64,000 bases of DNA from Bacteroidaceae bacterium (GCA_017529865.1 JAFXNA010000009.1:37059-101058), one strand, 5' to 3'. Positions 15,036 through 22,826 are shown, counted from the stretch's first letter. Made by a program: numbers and translations. Notes: generated by a model from the sequence alone, not told the origin.

Positions 15036-15047
15036 ATTATCTATATT
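15019..15047 (+). promoter_or_regulatory. Promoter for the DNA methyltransferase
   Basis: TTGACA, 17 bp, TATATT, overlapping the 3' end of the 47-aa gene; predicted leader about 23 nt. Confidence 0.8.
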
Positions 15048-15076
15048 TCCAACACAAGACCTTCAACGGTAATTTA

Positions 15077-15883
15077 ATGCAATTAAACACAATATACAAC
15101 ATGAACTGCCTCGACCTGATGAAGGAAATGGACGCTGGATGCGTGGATGTAATCCTTACCTCCCCTCCATACAACACGAACAAGAAGGGGTCATCAAAGG
15201 TCAACACGAACACGGTTCATGCCAAGCAGGGCGAGTTTACGTACGCCAGATACGACGGCTACGACGACAACCTTACCAACGACCAGTATTGCGACTTTGT
15301 TGCGGAATGTTTCAAGGGTTTCGACAAGGTGTTGAAACCGAACGGTGTAATCCTGTGGAACGCCAGTTACGGCAACGAGAACGCAAATGCGATGTTCCTT
15401 GCGCTCAACCGCATCATTCAGGAAGGGTTTACAATCGCCGACGTAATCACATGGAAAAAGAAGTCGGCGCTACCCGACAACCAGTCTCCGAACAAGGCGA
15501 CACGACTCTGCGAGTTCGTCTATGTAATCGTTCGCTCGGGAGAGTTCAAGACTTTCAAGGCGAACAAGAAGGTGTCTTCGGTCAGGCCGACTGGACAGAA
15601 GATGTACTCCCCGTTCTACAACTTCATCGAGGCTCCCAACAACGATGGAAAGAACAATCTCAACAAGGCCGCATTCAGTACCAAGCTGGTGACATCCCTG
15701 TTGGAACTGTATGCTCCACCAGAGAAGGAAACCGTGGTGTTCGACCCGTTCATCGGTACGGGTACAACCGCTGTCGGGGCCGTCGCATTAGGCATGCAGT
15801 ACCTTGGCAGCGAAATATCTGCGGAACAGGTAAAGTACAGCATTGAACGAATTAAGGTGGCAAAGGGGGAACAACCATGCTAG
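15077..15883 (+). CDS. DNA methyltransferase (beta-class N6-adenine or N4-cytosine), 268 aa
   Basis: Motif IV SPPY (ILTSPPYNTNKKG, about residues 29-41) comes first and the AdoMet motif I-type loop (VFDPFIGTGTTAVGA, about residues 217-231) last, the beta-class order of m6A/m4C enzymes; the SPPY tetrad occurs in many N4-cytosine and some N6-adenine enzymes. Start at ATG 15077 lies about 23 nt after the predicted transcription start; there is only a weak ribosome site. No restriction endonuclease gene is adjacent, so it is an orphan enzyme. It probably protects phage DNA from host restriction or marks DNA. Overlaps the next gene by 7 bases. Confidence 0.9.
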   Translation: MQLNTIYNMNCLDLMKEMDAGCVDVILTSPPYNTNKKGSSKVNTNTVHAKQGEFTYARYDGYDDNLTNDQYCDFVAECFKGFDKVLKPNGVILWNASYGNENANAMFLALNRIIQEGFTIADVITWKKKSALPDNQSPNKATRLCEFVYVIVRSGEFKTFKANKKVSSVRPTGQKMYSPFYNFIEAPNNDGKNNLNKAAFSTKLVTSLLELYAPPEKETVVFDPFIGTGTTAVGAVALGMQYLGSEISAEQVKYSIERIKVAKGEQPC

Positions 15884-16215
15884 ATAAGATTAACGAGGCA
15901 TACTCCAACACGTTTGGCTCATACAAGGATAAAATCGACGCTGCATTCAAGATGTACCTGAAAGAGGGTGTTCCAGCGATGAGCCAACTCGAATTCTGGG
16001 AACATGTCGCAAAAATAATGGCAGACAACGCCGACAGTCTCTTCAAGCAAATGAAACGAGAACACGAGCATTTCCTAGCGTACAAGTTCGAACTGGACGA
16101 AAAGGAAAAGGAATTAAATTTCACGCACAAATCACCTCAGGAAATCTTCCAACAGTGGGAAACCCAGAAAGAAAAGGCAAGACAGAAAAATGACGCAAAC
16201 CGAAGAAAAATATGA
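15877..16215 (+). CDS. Hypothetical helical protein coupled to methyltransferase, 112 aa
   Basis: Starts inside the methyltransferase stop region. Almost entirely helical and highly charged (KINEAYSNTFGSYKDKIDAA, LFKQMKREHEHFLAYKFELD), ending in a basic tail NRRKI. Probably an oligomeric accessory protein. It overlaps the next gene by 26 bases, making three coupled genes. Function unknown. Confidence 0.8.
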   Translation: MLDKINEAYSNTFGSYKDKIDAAFKMYLKEGVPAMSQLEFWEHVAKIMADNADSLFKQMKREHEHFLAYKFELDEKEKELNFTHKSPQEIFQQWETQKEKARQKNDANRRKI

Positions 16216-16531
16216 AAAAATATGCAAGACGTGGGAAGAGATGAACCTTCAAACCATGTGTGCAAAGGACGCCGCGCCCAAGCTCGGTGTGTCCCCGACA
16301 ACCCTCGTAATGGCTCTGAAAACGAGACGACCTGGGGCATACAACCCTAACAAGTTCAAGGGTAGAAAGCCCCGTGTGTACATCTATCAGAACTGTCGTT
16401 TCTGCGGGTCCGCAACAAGCATCAGAATCGACATATCTACCATAGATGAAGCCGAGAACAAGAAAATCGGGAAGACCTCCATCTATCTATGCAAGCATTG
16501 CCTATTGAAGCAAGCAAACCTCATCAAGTAA
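16190..16531 (+). CDS. Helix-turn-helix plus zinc-knuckle protein, 113 aa
   Basis: Residues ~22-45 (MCAKDAAPKLGVSPTTLVMA) match a helix-turn-helix that would read DNA. The C-terminal half has CRFC and CKHC about 32 residues apart, a zinc knuckle. A DNA-binding regulator or methyltransferase partner is plausible. Third gene of the methyltransferase operon. Confidence 0.75.
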   Translation: MTQTEEKYEKICKTWEEMNLQTMCAKDAAPKLGVSPTTLVMALKTRRPGAYNPNKFKGRKPRVYIYQNCRFCGSATSIRIDISTIDEAENKKIGKTSIYLCKHCLLKQANLIK

Positions 16532-16574
16532 ATGTAAAAATATGTAAACATTTAAATTTTCTTTCGCTCATGTC

Positions 16575-16603
16575 TTGACATGGGCGTTTTATTTATGTAT
16601 ATT
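16575..16603 (+). promoter_or_regulatory. Early-type promoter
   Basis: TTGACA, 17 bp, TATATT, followed by about 24-nt leader with AAGGAGG before ATG 16634. Confidence 0.85.
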
Positions 16604-16633
16604 TAATCATGTAATCAACCCAAGGAGGCCAAC

Positions 16634-16774
16634 ATGGCTGAAAAAGAAAACAAAGAGCAGCTTCAATGCCAAGACAGACTCGGTTTCGACCGCAGATTGA
16701 GCGGCGAGGCGATGCAGGAAAGCATCGTTGCCATGGCCCACCTCAACGACATGTCCGAGTGGGACGACGAATAA
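16634..16774 (+). CDS. Micro-protein, 46 aa
   Basis: Strong ribosome site AAGGAGG and a consensus promoter directly upstream make this short gene convincing. The product begins MAEKENKEQLQCQDRLGF and ends with an acidic tail (MSEWDDE). Soluble, helical. First of an operon running to about 19.5 kb. Function unknown. Confidence 0.75.
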   Translation: MAEKENKEQLQCQDRLGFDRRLSGEAMQESIVAMAHLNDMSEWDDE

Positions 16775-16790
16775 ATAAAAAGGAGACACT

Positions 16791-17156
16791 ATGCCTACAA
16801 TCACATCATCAGATATCATTTCCTATTACGCATCCATGGTTGGATTCGGTCTTCGCCGCCTCATTGAAGGCTTCCGATTCGATAGCGGAAAGGGAAAGTT
16901 CGTCAAACTGCCTTACCCCACTGGCAGCCACTTCGATAGCCGCCTCGGTAAATTCGTCAAGGGAGATACCGAAGCAATCGAAATTCCCGAACCCGATTGG
17001 GAAAATCGACATGGCCAGCACAAAATGGTCGTCAAGCTCGCCGAACCGAGCAAGGATATTCCCGTGGAAAAAATCAGTGACAGGAATTCCAAGTTGATGT
17101 GCAAAGATTACTACAAGGAGTCCTTGCAGAAACTCTTGGCAGAACACGGATATTAG
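16791..17156 (+). CDS. Hypothetical protein, 121 aa
   Basis: Contains a short internal echo (FRFDSGKGKFVKLPYP and FDSRLGKFVKG), suggesting a duplicated beta hairpin, then a basic C-terminal helix (YYKESLQKLLAEHGY). ATG preceded by AAGGAGACACT. Soluble. Function unknown. Confidence 0.8.
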   Translation: MPTITSSDIISYYASMVGFGLRRLIEGFRFDSGKGKFVKLPYPTGSHFDSRLGKFVKGDTEAIEIPEPDWENRHGQHKMVVKLAEPSKDIPVEKISDRNSKLMCKDYYKESLQKLLAEHGY

Positions 17157-17166
17157 GAGACATCGT

Positions 17167-17247
17167 ATGCCCATATATATTGGTGAAGGTCCGTTAGAGA
17201 AGTATTGGCAGGGCAGTCAGGGTAAATGGCATCACGCTCTCGGGTGA
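17167..17247 (+). CDS. 26-aa micro-ORF resembling the start of the 18332 gene
   Basis: ATG 17167, with TAGGAG upstream, to TGA 17245-17247. The peptide MPIYIGEGPLEKYWQ ... GKWHHALG lines up without gaps with the first 23 residues of the gene at 18332 (MARYIGERRGEMYYQ ... GKWHHCRD). Either a truncated duplicate or a short functional peptide. No membrane segment. Confidence 0.5.
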   Translation: MPIYIGEGPLEKYWQGSQGKWHHALG

Positions 17248-17373
17248 TTAAACTCCACTACCCGTCCTCAAACATGCCTGTTTAAAAGTTCTCCGACTTT
17301 GGTTCCCGCAGGGTTATTGACCATTTGTTTGTGGATTGGGTCAATAAACATTATCCAAAAAAGGAAAAGTAAA

Positions 17374-17667
17374 ATGAAGAAAATCTTTGCAATCATCATG
17401 CTGTTTGCACTCTCATCTTTCGCAGGTGAAATGTGCGTGGTCACGTTCAAGATTAAGCAGTCCACCTTCACGCTGAGCATCAGCGAGCATTTGAAGAACG
17501 AGGCCAACAAGCAGTTCCTCCAACTCCCCGTTGACTGTGATTTCTACAACACATTGAGGATTGGCCAGGAACTTCACAGCGAGTTCAAGGTAGGCTCGTT
17601 CATTTTCAACGGAGATTTCTCCAAGCTCGAAATCACCGTTCACGACAAAAAGAAGGTCAAAAAGTAA
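17374..17667 (+). CDS. Small exported protein, 97 aa
   Basis: Start at ATG 17374, preceded by AAAAGGAAAAG. Clear signal peptide (MKKIFAIIMLFALSSFAGEM) with likely cleavage after SFA. The mature part is about 79 residues, beta-rich, with two cysteines and a lysine-rich end (VHDKKKVKK). A periplasmic role during infection is likely. Its stop overlaps the next start (TAATG). Confidence 0.8.
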   Translation: MKKIFAIIMLFALSSFAGEMCVVTFKIKQSTFTLSISEHLKNEANKQFLQLPVDCDFYNTLRIGQELHSEFKVGSFIFNGDFSKLEITVHDKKKVKK

Positions 17668-17963
17668 TGGCTGAATGCAAAAAAGAAGTATGGTCTGACT
17701 GGATTGAACTCGGAGATACCCACCTCTATTGTTCGATTCCCGCAGAGATTAGTGGTGGTTGGGATTATCACAACGTCCAATACCTCATGAAAGACGACAG
17801 TATTGTAGACGGGCAGTTGTACCCAGACGAAGTTCCTTGCAACTACACCGACGACGATGGTAATGTCGTCGAAGATTGCACAAAGGAATGGTTGTTCGTA
17901 GACGACAACACCGACCCTGTATACTCTGTTGACGTTAAGGCATGGCGTTACCAAAAGGAGTAG
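17667..17963 (+). CDS. Hypothetical acidic protein, 98 aa
   Basis: Trp/Asp-rich (MAECKKEVWSDWIELGDTHL, DVKAWRYQKE), with an acidic middle (DGQLYPDEVPCNYTDDDGN). No signal peptide, unlike its upstream neighbour. Beta-rich small domain likely. Function unknown. Confidence 0.75.
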   Translation: MAECKKEVWSDWIELGDTHLYCSIPAEISGGWDYHNVQYLMKDDSIVDGQLYPDEVPCNYTDDDGNVVEDCTKEWLFVDDNTDPVYSVDVKAWRYQKE

Positions 17964-17966
17964 ATT

Positions 17967-18329
17967 ATGGCAGAATACATTAGCACAGTAAGGGTAGGCG
18001 ACACTATCTGCATCTTGTCACTGGCTCCTAACGCCGACGGCACTCACGACCCCGCAGAGAAGCACTATGTGGGCAAGGAAGGTGTTGTCCAGAGCATTGA
18101 CGACAAGGGCAATATCCACGGAACTTGGGGCGGCATCAGCCTTCTCCACGGTATTGACTCCTACGCTATCATCAAGCGTGCCCCGTTGAAGGAAGGCGAG
18201 TTTGCCAAACTGGATTACTTTGAGAAGATGGCGTTTGGAATTCCAGATGAACTCTTCTACGAGGGAAGGGAAGACCGTTCTGGAAGCCACAACTTCGACG
18301 ACTTCATTCACAGTCTTAACGGGAGGTAA
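17967..18329 (+). CDS. KOW/SH3-like protein, 120 aa
   Basis: Residues ~8-60 (VRVGDTICILSL ... HYVGKEGVVQSIDDKGNI) have the KOW/SH3 arrangement VGxxGxVxxIDxxGxI seen in small RNA- or ribosome-binding barrels. The C-terminal half is charged with helix FAKLDYFEKMAFGIPDELF. Family call tentative. Confidence 0.65.
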   Translation: MAEYISTVRVGDTICILSLAPNADGTHDPAEKHYVGKEGVVQSIDDKGNIHGTWGGISLLHGIDSYAIIKRAPLKEGEFAKLDYFEKMAFGIPDELFYEGREDRSGSHNFDDFIHSLNGR

Positions 18330-18331
18330 CA

Positions 18332-18559
18332 ATGGCTAGATATATCGGTGAACGCCGTGGCGAAATGTACTACCAGCGTGACGGCAAGTGGCATCATTGC
18401 AGAGACAACGGGCGTTGTTTCGATTCGTTGGAAGATGCCCAGAGAGACTTCGACAAGGTTTGTCCGAAGGCCCCTGGAGACGCTTTCTTCGGTGCTCTGT
18501 TTATCTTTCTTGTATGTTCCCTAGTTTTGAAATTGGCAGCAGGAATTTTCATGGTATGA
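18332..18559 (+). CDS. Single-pass membrane protein, 75 aa
   Basis: N-terminal soluble part (MARYIGERRGEMYYQRDGKW, then HHCRDNGRC) followed by one membrane span (about residues 52-73). Two cysteines near residues 23 and 29. The N-terminus is repeated in the 26-aa micro-ORF upstream. Stop overlaps the next ATG (ATGA). Confidence 0.75.
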   Translation: MARYIGERRGEMYYQRDGKWHHCRDNGRCFDSLEDAQRDFDKVCPKAPGDAFFGALFIFLVCSLVLKLAAGIFMV

Positions 18560-19188
18560 AACAGACTGATGAAAAGAAACCGATGAAAATGGAAGTTCTG
18601 TCCGACGAGACACGAGCAAAGCTGAAGGCAATCGCCGCCCGCATAGATGAACTTAATGCGCAAATCAAGGAACTCCAACAGGAAGCGTACGACCTTGTTC
18701 CCAAGCATACCTTCGACGAATGCCGTGAAATGAAGTGCATCCACACTTACAGGAACCGTTGGGACTGCCATCGTTCCTGTGTCCGCAGGAAGAACGAAAT
18801 GGGCAACCTTAAAGACTACTACGAGAAGGAACAGCCCGTGTTCAAGCCCAAGGTGGAATACCCCACATTGGGCTGGAAGAAAGTGACCGCCCCTGGAATG
18901 AAATGGAATGGCGAATGGCACGGCGGTTGGGACGTGGTAAAGGAAACAGAGAAGACCCTAGTTCTCAGCGACAAGTCTATCCTCCTGAAAAGTACAATCC
19001 ACATGATTGAAGATGTCATCTACATCTCTGACCGTAGCGGAGGTACCTACTTCTGTGCAGACGACCCTGCAACTCTCGATATGCAACTGGAGCTCAGGCA
19101 TATCGAGTTCAAGAAACAATGTGAAAGAACTAAGCCTCTGACAACTCCTATGACAGACATGCCAGCGCCCGATGAAATCCCTATGTAG
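18556..19188 (+). CDS. Hypothetical coiled-coil, Cys-containing protein, 210 aa
   Basis: Start at ATG 18556, overlapping the upstream TGA. Residues ~15-48 are a coiled coil (ARIDELNAQIKELQQEAYDL), then four cysteines in about 22 residues (FDECREMKCIH, WDCHRSC) that could bind zinc, then beta-rich segments (WHGGWDVVKETEKTLVLSD). Soluble. Function unknown. Confidence 0.8.
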   Translation: MKQTDEKKPMKMEVLSDETRAKLKAIAARIDELNAQIKELQQEAYDLVPKHTFDECREMKCIHTYRNRWDCHRSCVRRKNEMGNLKDYYEKEQPVFKPKVEYPTLGWKKVTAPGMKWNGEWHGGWDVVKETEKTLVLSDKSILLKSTIHMIEDVIYISDRSGGTYFCADDPATLDMQLELRHIEFKKQCERTKPLTTPMTDMPAPDEIPM

Positions 19189-19196
19189 AGGTAAAC

Positions 19197-19496
19197 ATGA
19201 AAAAGAAAAGATGTCCGCTGTGCCAACCCAAAAATGGCAAAGGCAAGTATTTCAAAGAGTTCATACCAAAGAAAATATTCGGTGGTGCTTATATCGGAAT
19301 GGGGATGAACAAGTGCTATGAACTTGAAGGAAACCACCTGAAGGTATATGTTGGCGCATGGTGCGAAACAAAGGAAAGTATCGCTTATGACAAAGAATGC
19401 GAAGCGAAGTCTTTGGCAATGTCCTTCACAATTTCCAGATGCCCCCTGTGCCACAGGAACGTTTTCCCTATTTCCCGTGCGAAAAATAAAACATAA
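19197..19496 (+). CDS. Zinc-ribbon protein, 99 aa
   Basis: Two CPLC knuckles at the ends (MKKKRCPLCQPKNGKG and SRCPLCHRNVF) with further cysteines between. The basic ends suggest nucleic-acid contact. Last gene of the operon; a new promoter follows 16 bases later. Function unknown. Confidence 0.75.
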   Translation: MKKKRCPLCQPKNGKGKYFKEFIPKKIFGGAYIGMGMNKCYELEGNHLKVYVGAWCETKESIAYDKECEAKSLAMSFTISRCPLCHRNVFPISRAKNKT

Positions 19497-19512
19497 AATT
19501 TCATATATTCTC

Positions 19513-19541
19513 TTGACAATCGGCTTTTAACTTACTATATT
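19513..19541 (+). promoter_or_regulatory. Early-type promoter, near-leaderless
   Basis: TTGACA, 17 bp with TTTAA at positions 8-12, TATATT. Only 10 bases separate the -10 box from ATG 19552, leaving a leader of 3-5 nt. Confidence 0.8.
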
Positions 19542-19551
19542 ATTTAGTACA

Positions 19552-19800
19552 ATGAAGTATACATTCCTCCAATACGAATTTCGAAACAAGTGGATTCACA
19601 CAAGCTGGTGCGACAAGCTGTTCGCATCGGACGATGAACACTTCGACCGTGTACGTGATGCAATCTTCGGGTTGAAAGACGGTTCACGAGAACTGGTTTA
19701 CCCAGAGGCTGCATCCCTGTTGAAAAAGCGTGAGCGTGATGCGTCGAGACATGCAATCAGTCTATACGCATCTCTCGGCCTTCTGAACAATTTAAATTAA
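19552..19800 (+). CDS. Hypothetical protein, near-leaderless, 82 aa
   Basis: Starts MKYTFLQYEFRNKWIHTSWC and is rich in aromatic and charged residues, with a helical second half (ASLLKKRERDASRHAISLYA). No ribosome site can exist given the promoter position, so it is probably translated from a leaderless message. Function unknown. Confidence 0.75.
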   Translation: MKYTFLQYEFRNKWIHTSWCDKLFASDDEHFDRVRDAIFGLKDGSRELVYPEAASLLKKRERDASRHAISLYASLGLLNNLN

Positions 19801-19829
19801 TTCAAACACAACTCTCAAAGGAGAAACCA

Positions 19830-20777
19830 ATGAACACCAATACCAAAATCATCATCCTCATCGCGGCAATCGTGGCAATCTTCGCCCTTGCTCTCGGTTC
19901 TTTCACTTGCGTGGAACCGACCGAAGTCGGTGTCGTCAAGACGAAAGGAAGCATCTCTGGCACGATTCCTCGTGGCAACGGTTACACCTTCAAGATTCCG
20001 TTCATCCAGTCAATCACAACAATCCCACTTGACCCGCAGAAGGACGACTTCACCTACGAAGTTGGCGATGACGGTGCTATCACGAAGGACATGCAGACTG
20101 TCGGCGTTTCCACATCCATCATCTACGTGTTCAATGAAGATGAAGCAGAAAACTTCGTCCGCAACTATACCAGAAGCTCTATGGAAAGCTTCTTCAAGTC
20201 CAACATGAAGACTTCATTGAAGGTGGTCATCGGCAAGTACTCCATCTATGACTTGACGAAGGAAACCGACAAGATTGCGGAAGAAGTTAAGAAGTTGATG
20301 GAAAAGAAGTGTGCAAAGTTCCCGATTACCATTCAGGATGTCAACATTTCCAACTGGGACTGGACGGGTGACTTTGACAACCAGATTAAGGAAACGATGA
20401 TTAAGACACAGAAGGAAAAGACTGCCAAGGCTGACGTGGAAATCGAAAAGGCAAACAACGAAAAGAAGGTTGTCGCCGCCCGTGCCCAGTTGCAGGCTGA
20501 CTCTGCCACCTACCTCAATGCCCTCAACAAGGCTCAAAACGAACTCGAAATCGCCAAGAAGAAGGCAGAGGCTGTCGTCGTTGCAGCAAAGGCAGAAGCT
20601 GAGGCTATGATTGCAAAGAACAAGGCTATCGCCGCCAACTATGCTATTCAGCAGAGTGCATGGAAGCATGAAGAAACGATGGCACGTCTCGAAAAGTGGA
20701 ACGGCAAGATGCCTGGTGCAGACGCCAACACAATCACCCCGAACTTCTCGGGCATCAACATGAGCAAGGTGGAATAA
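19830..20777 (+). CDS. SPFH/band-7 (prohibitin-like) membrane protein, 315 aa
   Basis: One N-terminal membrane span (about residues 6-24) is followed by the SPFH core: TCVEPTEVGVVKTKGSISG and GYTFKIPFIQSITTIPLDPQ are typical. A long Ala/Lys/Glu coiled coil (about residues 190-275) follows, including AEAVVVAAKAEAEAMIAKN. SPFH proteins assemble into large membrane rings and control proteases and membrane stress. A phage copy may remodel or protect the host membrane. RBS AAAGGAG. The next gene encodes a 38-aa membrane peptide. Confidence 0.9.
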   Translation: MNTNTKIIILIAAIVAIFALALGSFTCVEPTEVGVVKTKGSISGTIPRGNGYTFKIPFIQSITTIPLDPQKDDFTYEVGDDGAITKDMQTVGVSTSIIYVFNEDEAENFVRNYTRSSMESFFKSNMKTSLKVVIGKYSIYDLTKETDKIAEEVKKLMEKKCAKFPITIQDVNISNWDWTGDFDNQIKETMIKTQKEKTAKADVEIEKANNEKKVVAARAQLQADSATYLNALNKAQNELEIAKKKAEAVVVAAKAEAEAMIAKNKAIAANYAIQQSAWKHEETMARLEKWNGKMPGADANTITPNFSGINMSKVE

Positions 20778-20778
20778 A

Positions 20779-20895
20779 ATGGCGGTACTATTCGCTCTTT
20801 GTCTCGGATTTGCCCTCGGTTGCCTTTTCTGTAAGCTTATTGATGTCATTCGTGAAAACAATAAGTTGAAGAAAGACAAGAACAACAAGAAGTAA
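20779..20895 (+). CDS. Membrane micro-protein, 38 aa
   Basis: One base after the SPFH stop. A hydrophobic span (VLFALCLGFALGCLFCKLI) with three cysteines, followed by a Lys/Asn tail (NNKLKKDKNNKK). Coupled to the SPFH gene and probably interacts with it. A terminator follows. Confidence 0.65.
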   Translation: MAVLFALCLGFALGCLFCKLIDVIRENNKLKKDKNNKK

Positions 20896-20911
20896 TCAAA
20901 TCCTGTTTAGA

Positions 20912-20943
20912 AGGCCCGTATGGATTTCCATACGGGCTTTTAT
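20912..20943 (+). terminator. Intrinsic terminator after the SPFH operon
   Basis: Perfect 10-bp stem GCCCGTATGG / CCATACGGGC with loop ATTT, followed by TTTTATTAT. Confidence 0.9.
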
Positions 20944-20951
20944 TATAAACT
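20944..20951 (+). promoter_or_regulatory. Late-type promoter box TATAAACT
   Basis: TATAAACT 26 bases before ATG 20978. The same box precedes the virion-like genes at 56736, 57501, 59555 and (TATAAACC) 60042. It resembles the T4 late box TATAAATA. Confidence 0.55.
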
Positions 20952-20977
20952 GTAGTTGAATTACACTGGTGTTTACT

Positions 20978-21568
20978 ATGTTTCGCAAAAAACTGTTCTT
21001 GGAAAGCGTTCACAAACTTGGCTTGGGTCCAGAGAAGGAAAATACCGTTATCTCACTGTTCGAGGCAACGCACGAAGAAGAACCCAATCTCATAGCAGAT
21101 GAAAACCCGTCCGATATGCAGGACGCTCTTAGCGGAGAAATTGACGAGAAACCCGAGGGTTCAGCCTTTGAGGAACCGTCTGAGGAAGTTAGCGAAAACA
21201 AGCAGGAAATCCAGCGTATCATCGATAAACTTGACGTAATGCTTGAACCATTCAGAACAGCGAACGTACATCAGCATAGCCTCCCAAGCACACCTAATGG
21301 AACCCGCATGATGGTGGAACTAGGATACAGACTAAACGAATTCCATTTGGGTGGGGAATACCATGACATGCGTCAGGCGATGCAAATGATGTCATGGGAA
21401 GTCATCCAGTTCAACAAGGCTGAAAGCCCGTCAGAAGCATGGAAACTACAATTTAACCCTGGTGCCGCCCAAACTAAGAAATACAATGCCATTACAATGA
21501 TTCGCCAATACATGCAGCGAATTGACCGCAACCTTGAAGCTATCAAGGAAGCTGTCGGAATTATTTAA
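20978..21568 (+). CDS. Virion-like protein with shared N-terminal module, 196 aa
   Basis: Start at ATG 20978 behind a TATAAACT box. Residues ~7-34 (FLESVHKLGLGPEKENTVIS...) align without gaps with the starts of the proteins at 56736 and 58383. Then a long acidic disordered stretch (about 35-80) and a helical C-terminal domain (about 82-196). A structural or packaged internal protein is likely from the shared module and late promoter; the family is not recognised. Confidence 0.75.
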   Translation: MFRKKLFLESVHKLGLGPEKENTVISLFEATHEEEPNLIADENPSDMQDALSGEIDEKPEGSAFEEPSEEVSENKQEIQRIIDKLDVMLEPFRTANVHQHSLPSTPNGTRMMVELGYRLNEFHLGGEYHDMRQAMQMMSWEVIQFNKAESPSEAWKLQFNPGAAQTKKYNAITMIRQYMQRIDRNLEAIKEAVGII

Positions 21569-21575
21569 TTATCTA

Positions 21576-21604
21576 TTGACAAACCACATTTAAGTTTCTA
21601 TATT
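21576..21604 (+). promoter_or_regulatory. Early-type promoter
   Basis: TTGACA, 17 bp with TTTAA at positions 8-12, TATATT, then a leader of about 22 nt with AAAGGAATTG before ATG 21633. Confidence 0.85.
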
Positions 21605-21632
21605 ATTTATAGAAACTCAAAAAGGAATTGTC

Positions 21633-21929
21633 ATGAAAAAAGCAAAACACCAGATGGACCTTATCGGAAACCCATATCACGTCGATGAAAAGCATAATCT
21701 CGTCTTCGATACAGAATACGACTATGCAATTCATCTCGTTAAGAAAATGCTGAACAGCCGTCGCAACTCCAAGGCCGACCTTTCCTTCGTTCTTGGAGTA
21801 CTGGGCCACGGCAAGAACGCCGAACTCCAAATGCGAAAGAACCGTATAGAAAGAAAAGCGCTGCGGGAATACCAGATGCAGCGCTTCGGCGTGAAAGAGG
21901 TACGAAAGGACGCTACTCCTGCGGGGTAA
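21633..21929 (+). CDS. Hypothetical basic protein, 98 aa
   Basis: Lysine- and arginine-rich (MKKAKHQMDLIGNPYHV, RKNRIERKALREYQMQRF), no membrane span. Ends overlap by 17 bases with a convergent minus-strand gene. Monocistronic behind its own promoter. A DNA-binding or host-takeover protein is possible. Function unknown. Confidence 0.75.
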   Translation: MKKAKHQMDLIGNPYHVDEKHNLVFDTEYDYAIHLVKKMLNSRRNSKADLSFVLGVLGHGKNAELQMRKNRIERKALREYQMQRFGVKEVRKDATPAG

Positions 21930-22212
21930 CGCCGAATTTCTCAGGATGTTCTGTACTGATAGTAAGGTACGCAGTACTCCCGCCTTTTTCCGCACTAGGC
22001 ATTGCAACATCGACCTTGACATCTGGGTCGATTCGTTGTAATATATCTGATGCAACCGCCTGGATATCCTGCTCCTTTACCTTCATCTCCTCGTCGCAAC
22101 CAATGTACGTTCCTACATAGGAATTCATTTCCTTCCGTATTTTCTCAACAGCAAGTTTTGCGTGGATATTTGACAAAGTAGGCATATTTGTGTTCGCGTC
22201 ACCGTAAGCCAT
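21913..22212 (-). CDS. Hypothetical protein, 99 aa
   Basis: Helical N-terminus (SNIHAKLAVEKIRKEMNSY), acidic middle, beta-like end (GGSTAYLTISTEHPEKFGV). Convergent with the plus-strand gene and overlapping it by 17 bases. Last gene of the long minus operon that includes RtcB. Function unknown. Confidence 0.75.
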   Translation of the reverse strand: MAYGDANTNMPTLSNIHAKLAVEKIRKEMNSYVGTYIGCDEEMKVKEQDIQAVASDILQRIDPDVKVDVAMPSAEKGGSTAYLTISTEHPEKFGVTPQE

Positions 22213-22221
22213 TTGGTTCTC

Positions 22222-22536
22222 CTACTTGCCTCTGTTTTCTTCAATGTGTTTCTTCACCATGTTCTTATCGTAGTGGTCAGAACCTGTGCAGATATACTCA
22301 AATTTACAGCGGCAACAGTAGTGCCAGTCTCCACGATACGGGCAGTTTTTCATTTCCTCGTATTCATCGGCAAGTTTGTGGGGATGGCTATCCCGCTGTT
22401 TCTTTTTCTCAAACAGTGATTTCACCTTGGTCTTAACACTCATCCCCGCCCAATTATTCTCGGGCAGTGAGTTTATTATTTCCGTAGCTTCATCTTCTGT
22501 CAGTTCTAATTGAATTAGGTCTTGACGGCTCTGCAT
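22222..22536 (-). CDS. Hypothetical Cys-containing protein, 104 aa
   Basis: Acidic helical N-terminus (LIQLELTEDEATEIINSL), then NCPYRGDWHYCCRCKFEYIC with five cysteines in about 20 residues, likely a zinc or Fe-S knuckle, and a basic end. Function unknown. Confidence 0.75.
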   Translation of the reverse strand: MQSRQDLIQLELTEDEATEIINSLPENNWAGMSVKTKVKSLFEKKKQRDSHPHKLADEYEEMKNCPYRGDWHYCCRCKFEYICTGSDHYDKNMVKKHIEENRGK

Positions 22537-22539
22537 AGG

Positions 22540-22824
22540 CTATTTTCCACAGAGGTTGAACACGCTTAGGATGAACGATGCGACCTTCTCCAAATCCTCA
22601 GTAAGGGCGACTGTGCATCCCTCTCCCTCGGTATGGTTCTGAATCCACACATCGTACATAGGCCCCATACCTGTCTCGATAATGATATCGACATCATCGG
22701 TAACGCTTAGATGGAGACGGTTTGAACCAACGCTCATGCGCTCACCGTCGGCATCAATCACTTCCTTGACACTGGTCGCCTGCATGATGTTCTTGACCAA
22801 GTCTTCTATTCTAGTATCCTTCAT
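22540..22824 (-). CDS. Hypothetical protein, 94 aa
   Basis: Alpha/beta protein (MKDTRIEDLVKNIMQATSV; LHLSVTDDVDIIIETG) ending in a helix with cysteine (VASFILSVFNLCGK). Three bases from the Pth2-like gene upstream. Function unknown. Confidence 0.75.
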   Translation of the reverse strand: MKDTRIEDLVKNIMQATSVKEVIDADGERMSVGSNRLHLSVTDDVDIIIETGMGPMYDVWIQNHTEGEGCTVALTEDLEKVASFILSVFNLCGK

Positions 22825-22826
22825 GG

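Noticed and set aside
17248..17373. Promoter in the 126-base gap before the exported 97-aa protein
   Set aside because: TTGACC and TCAATAAACATTAT are present but not at 17-bp spacing and without TATATT; the gene can be read from the 16575 promoter.
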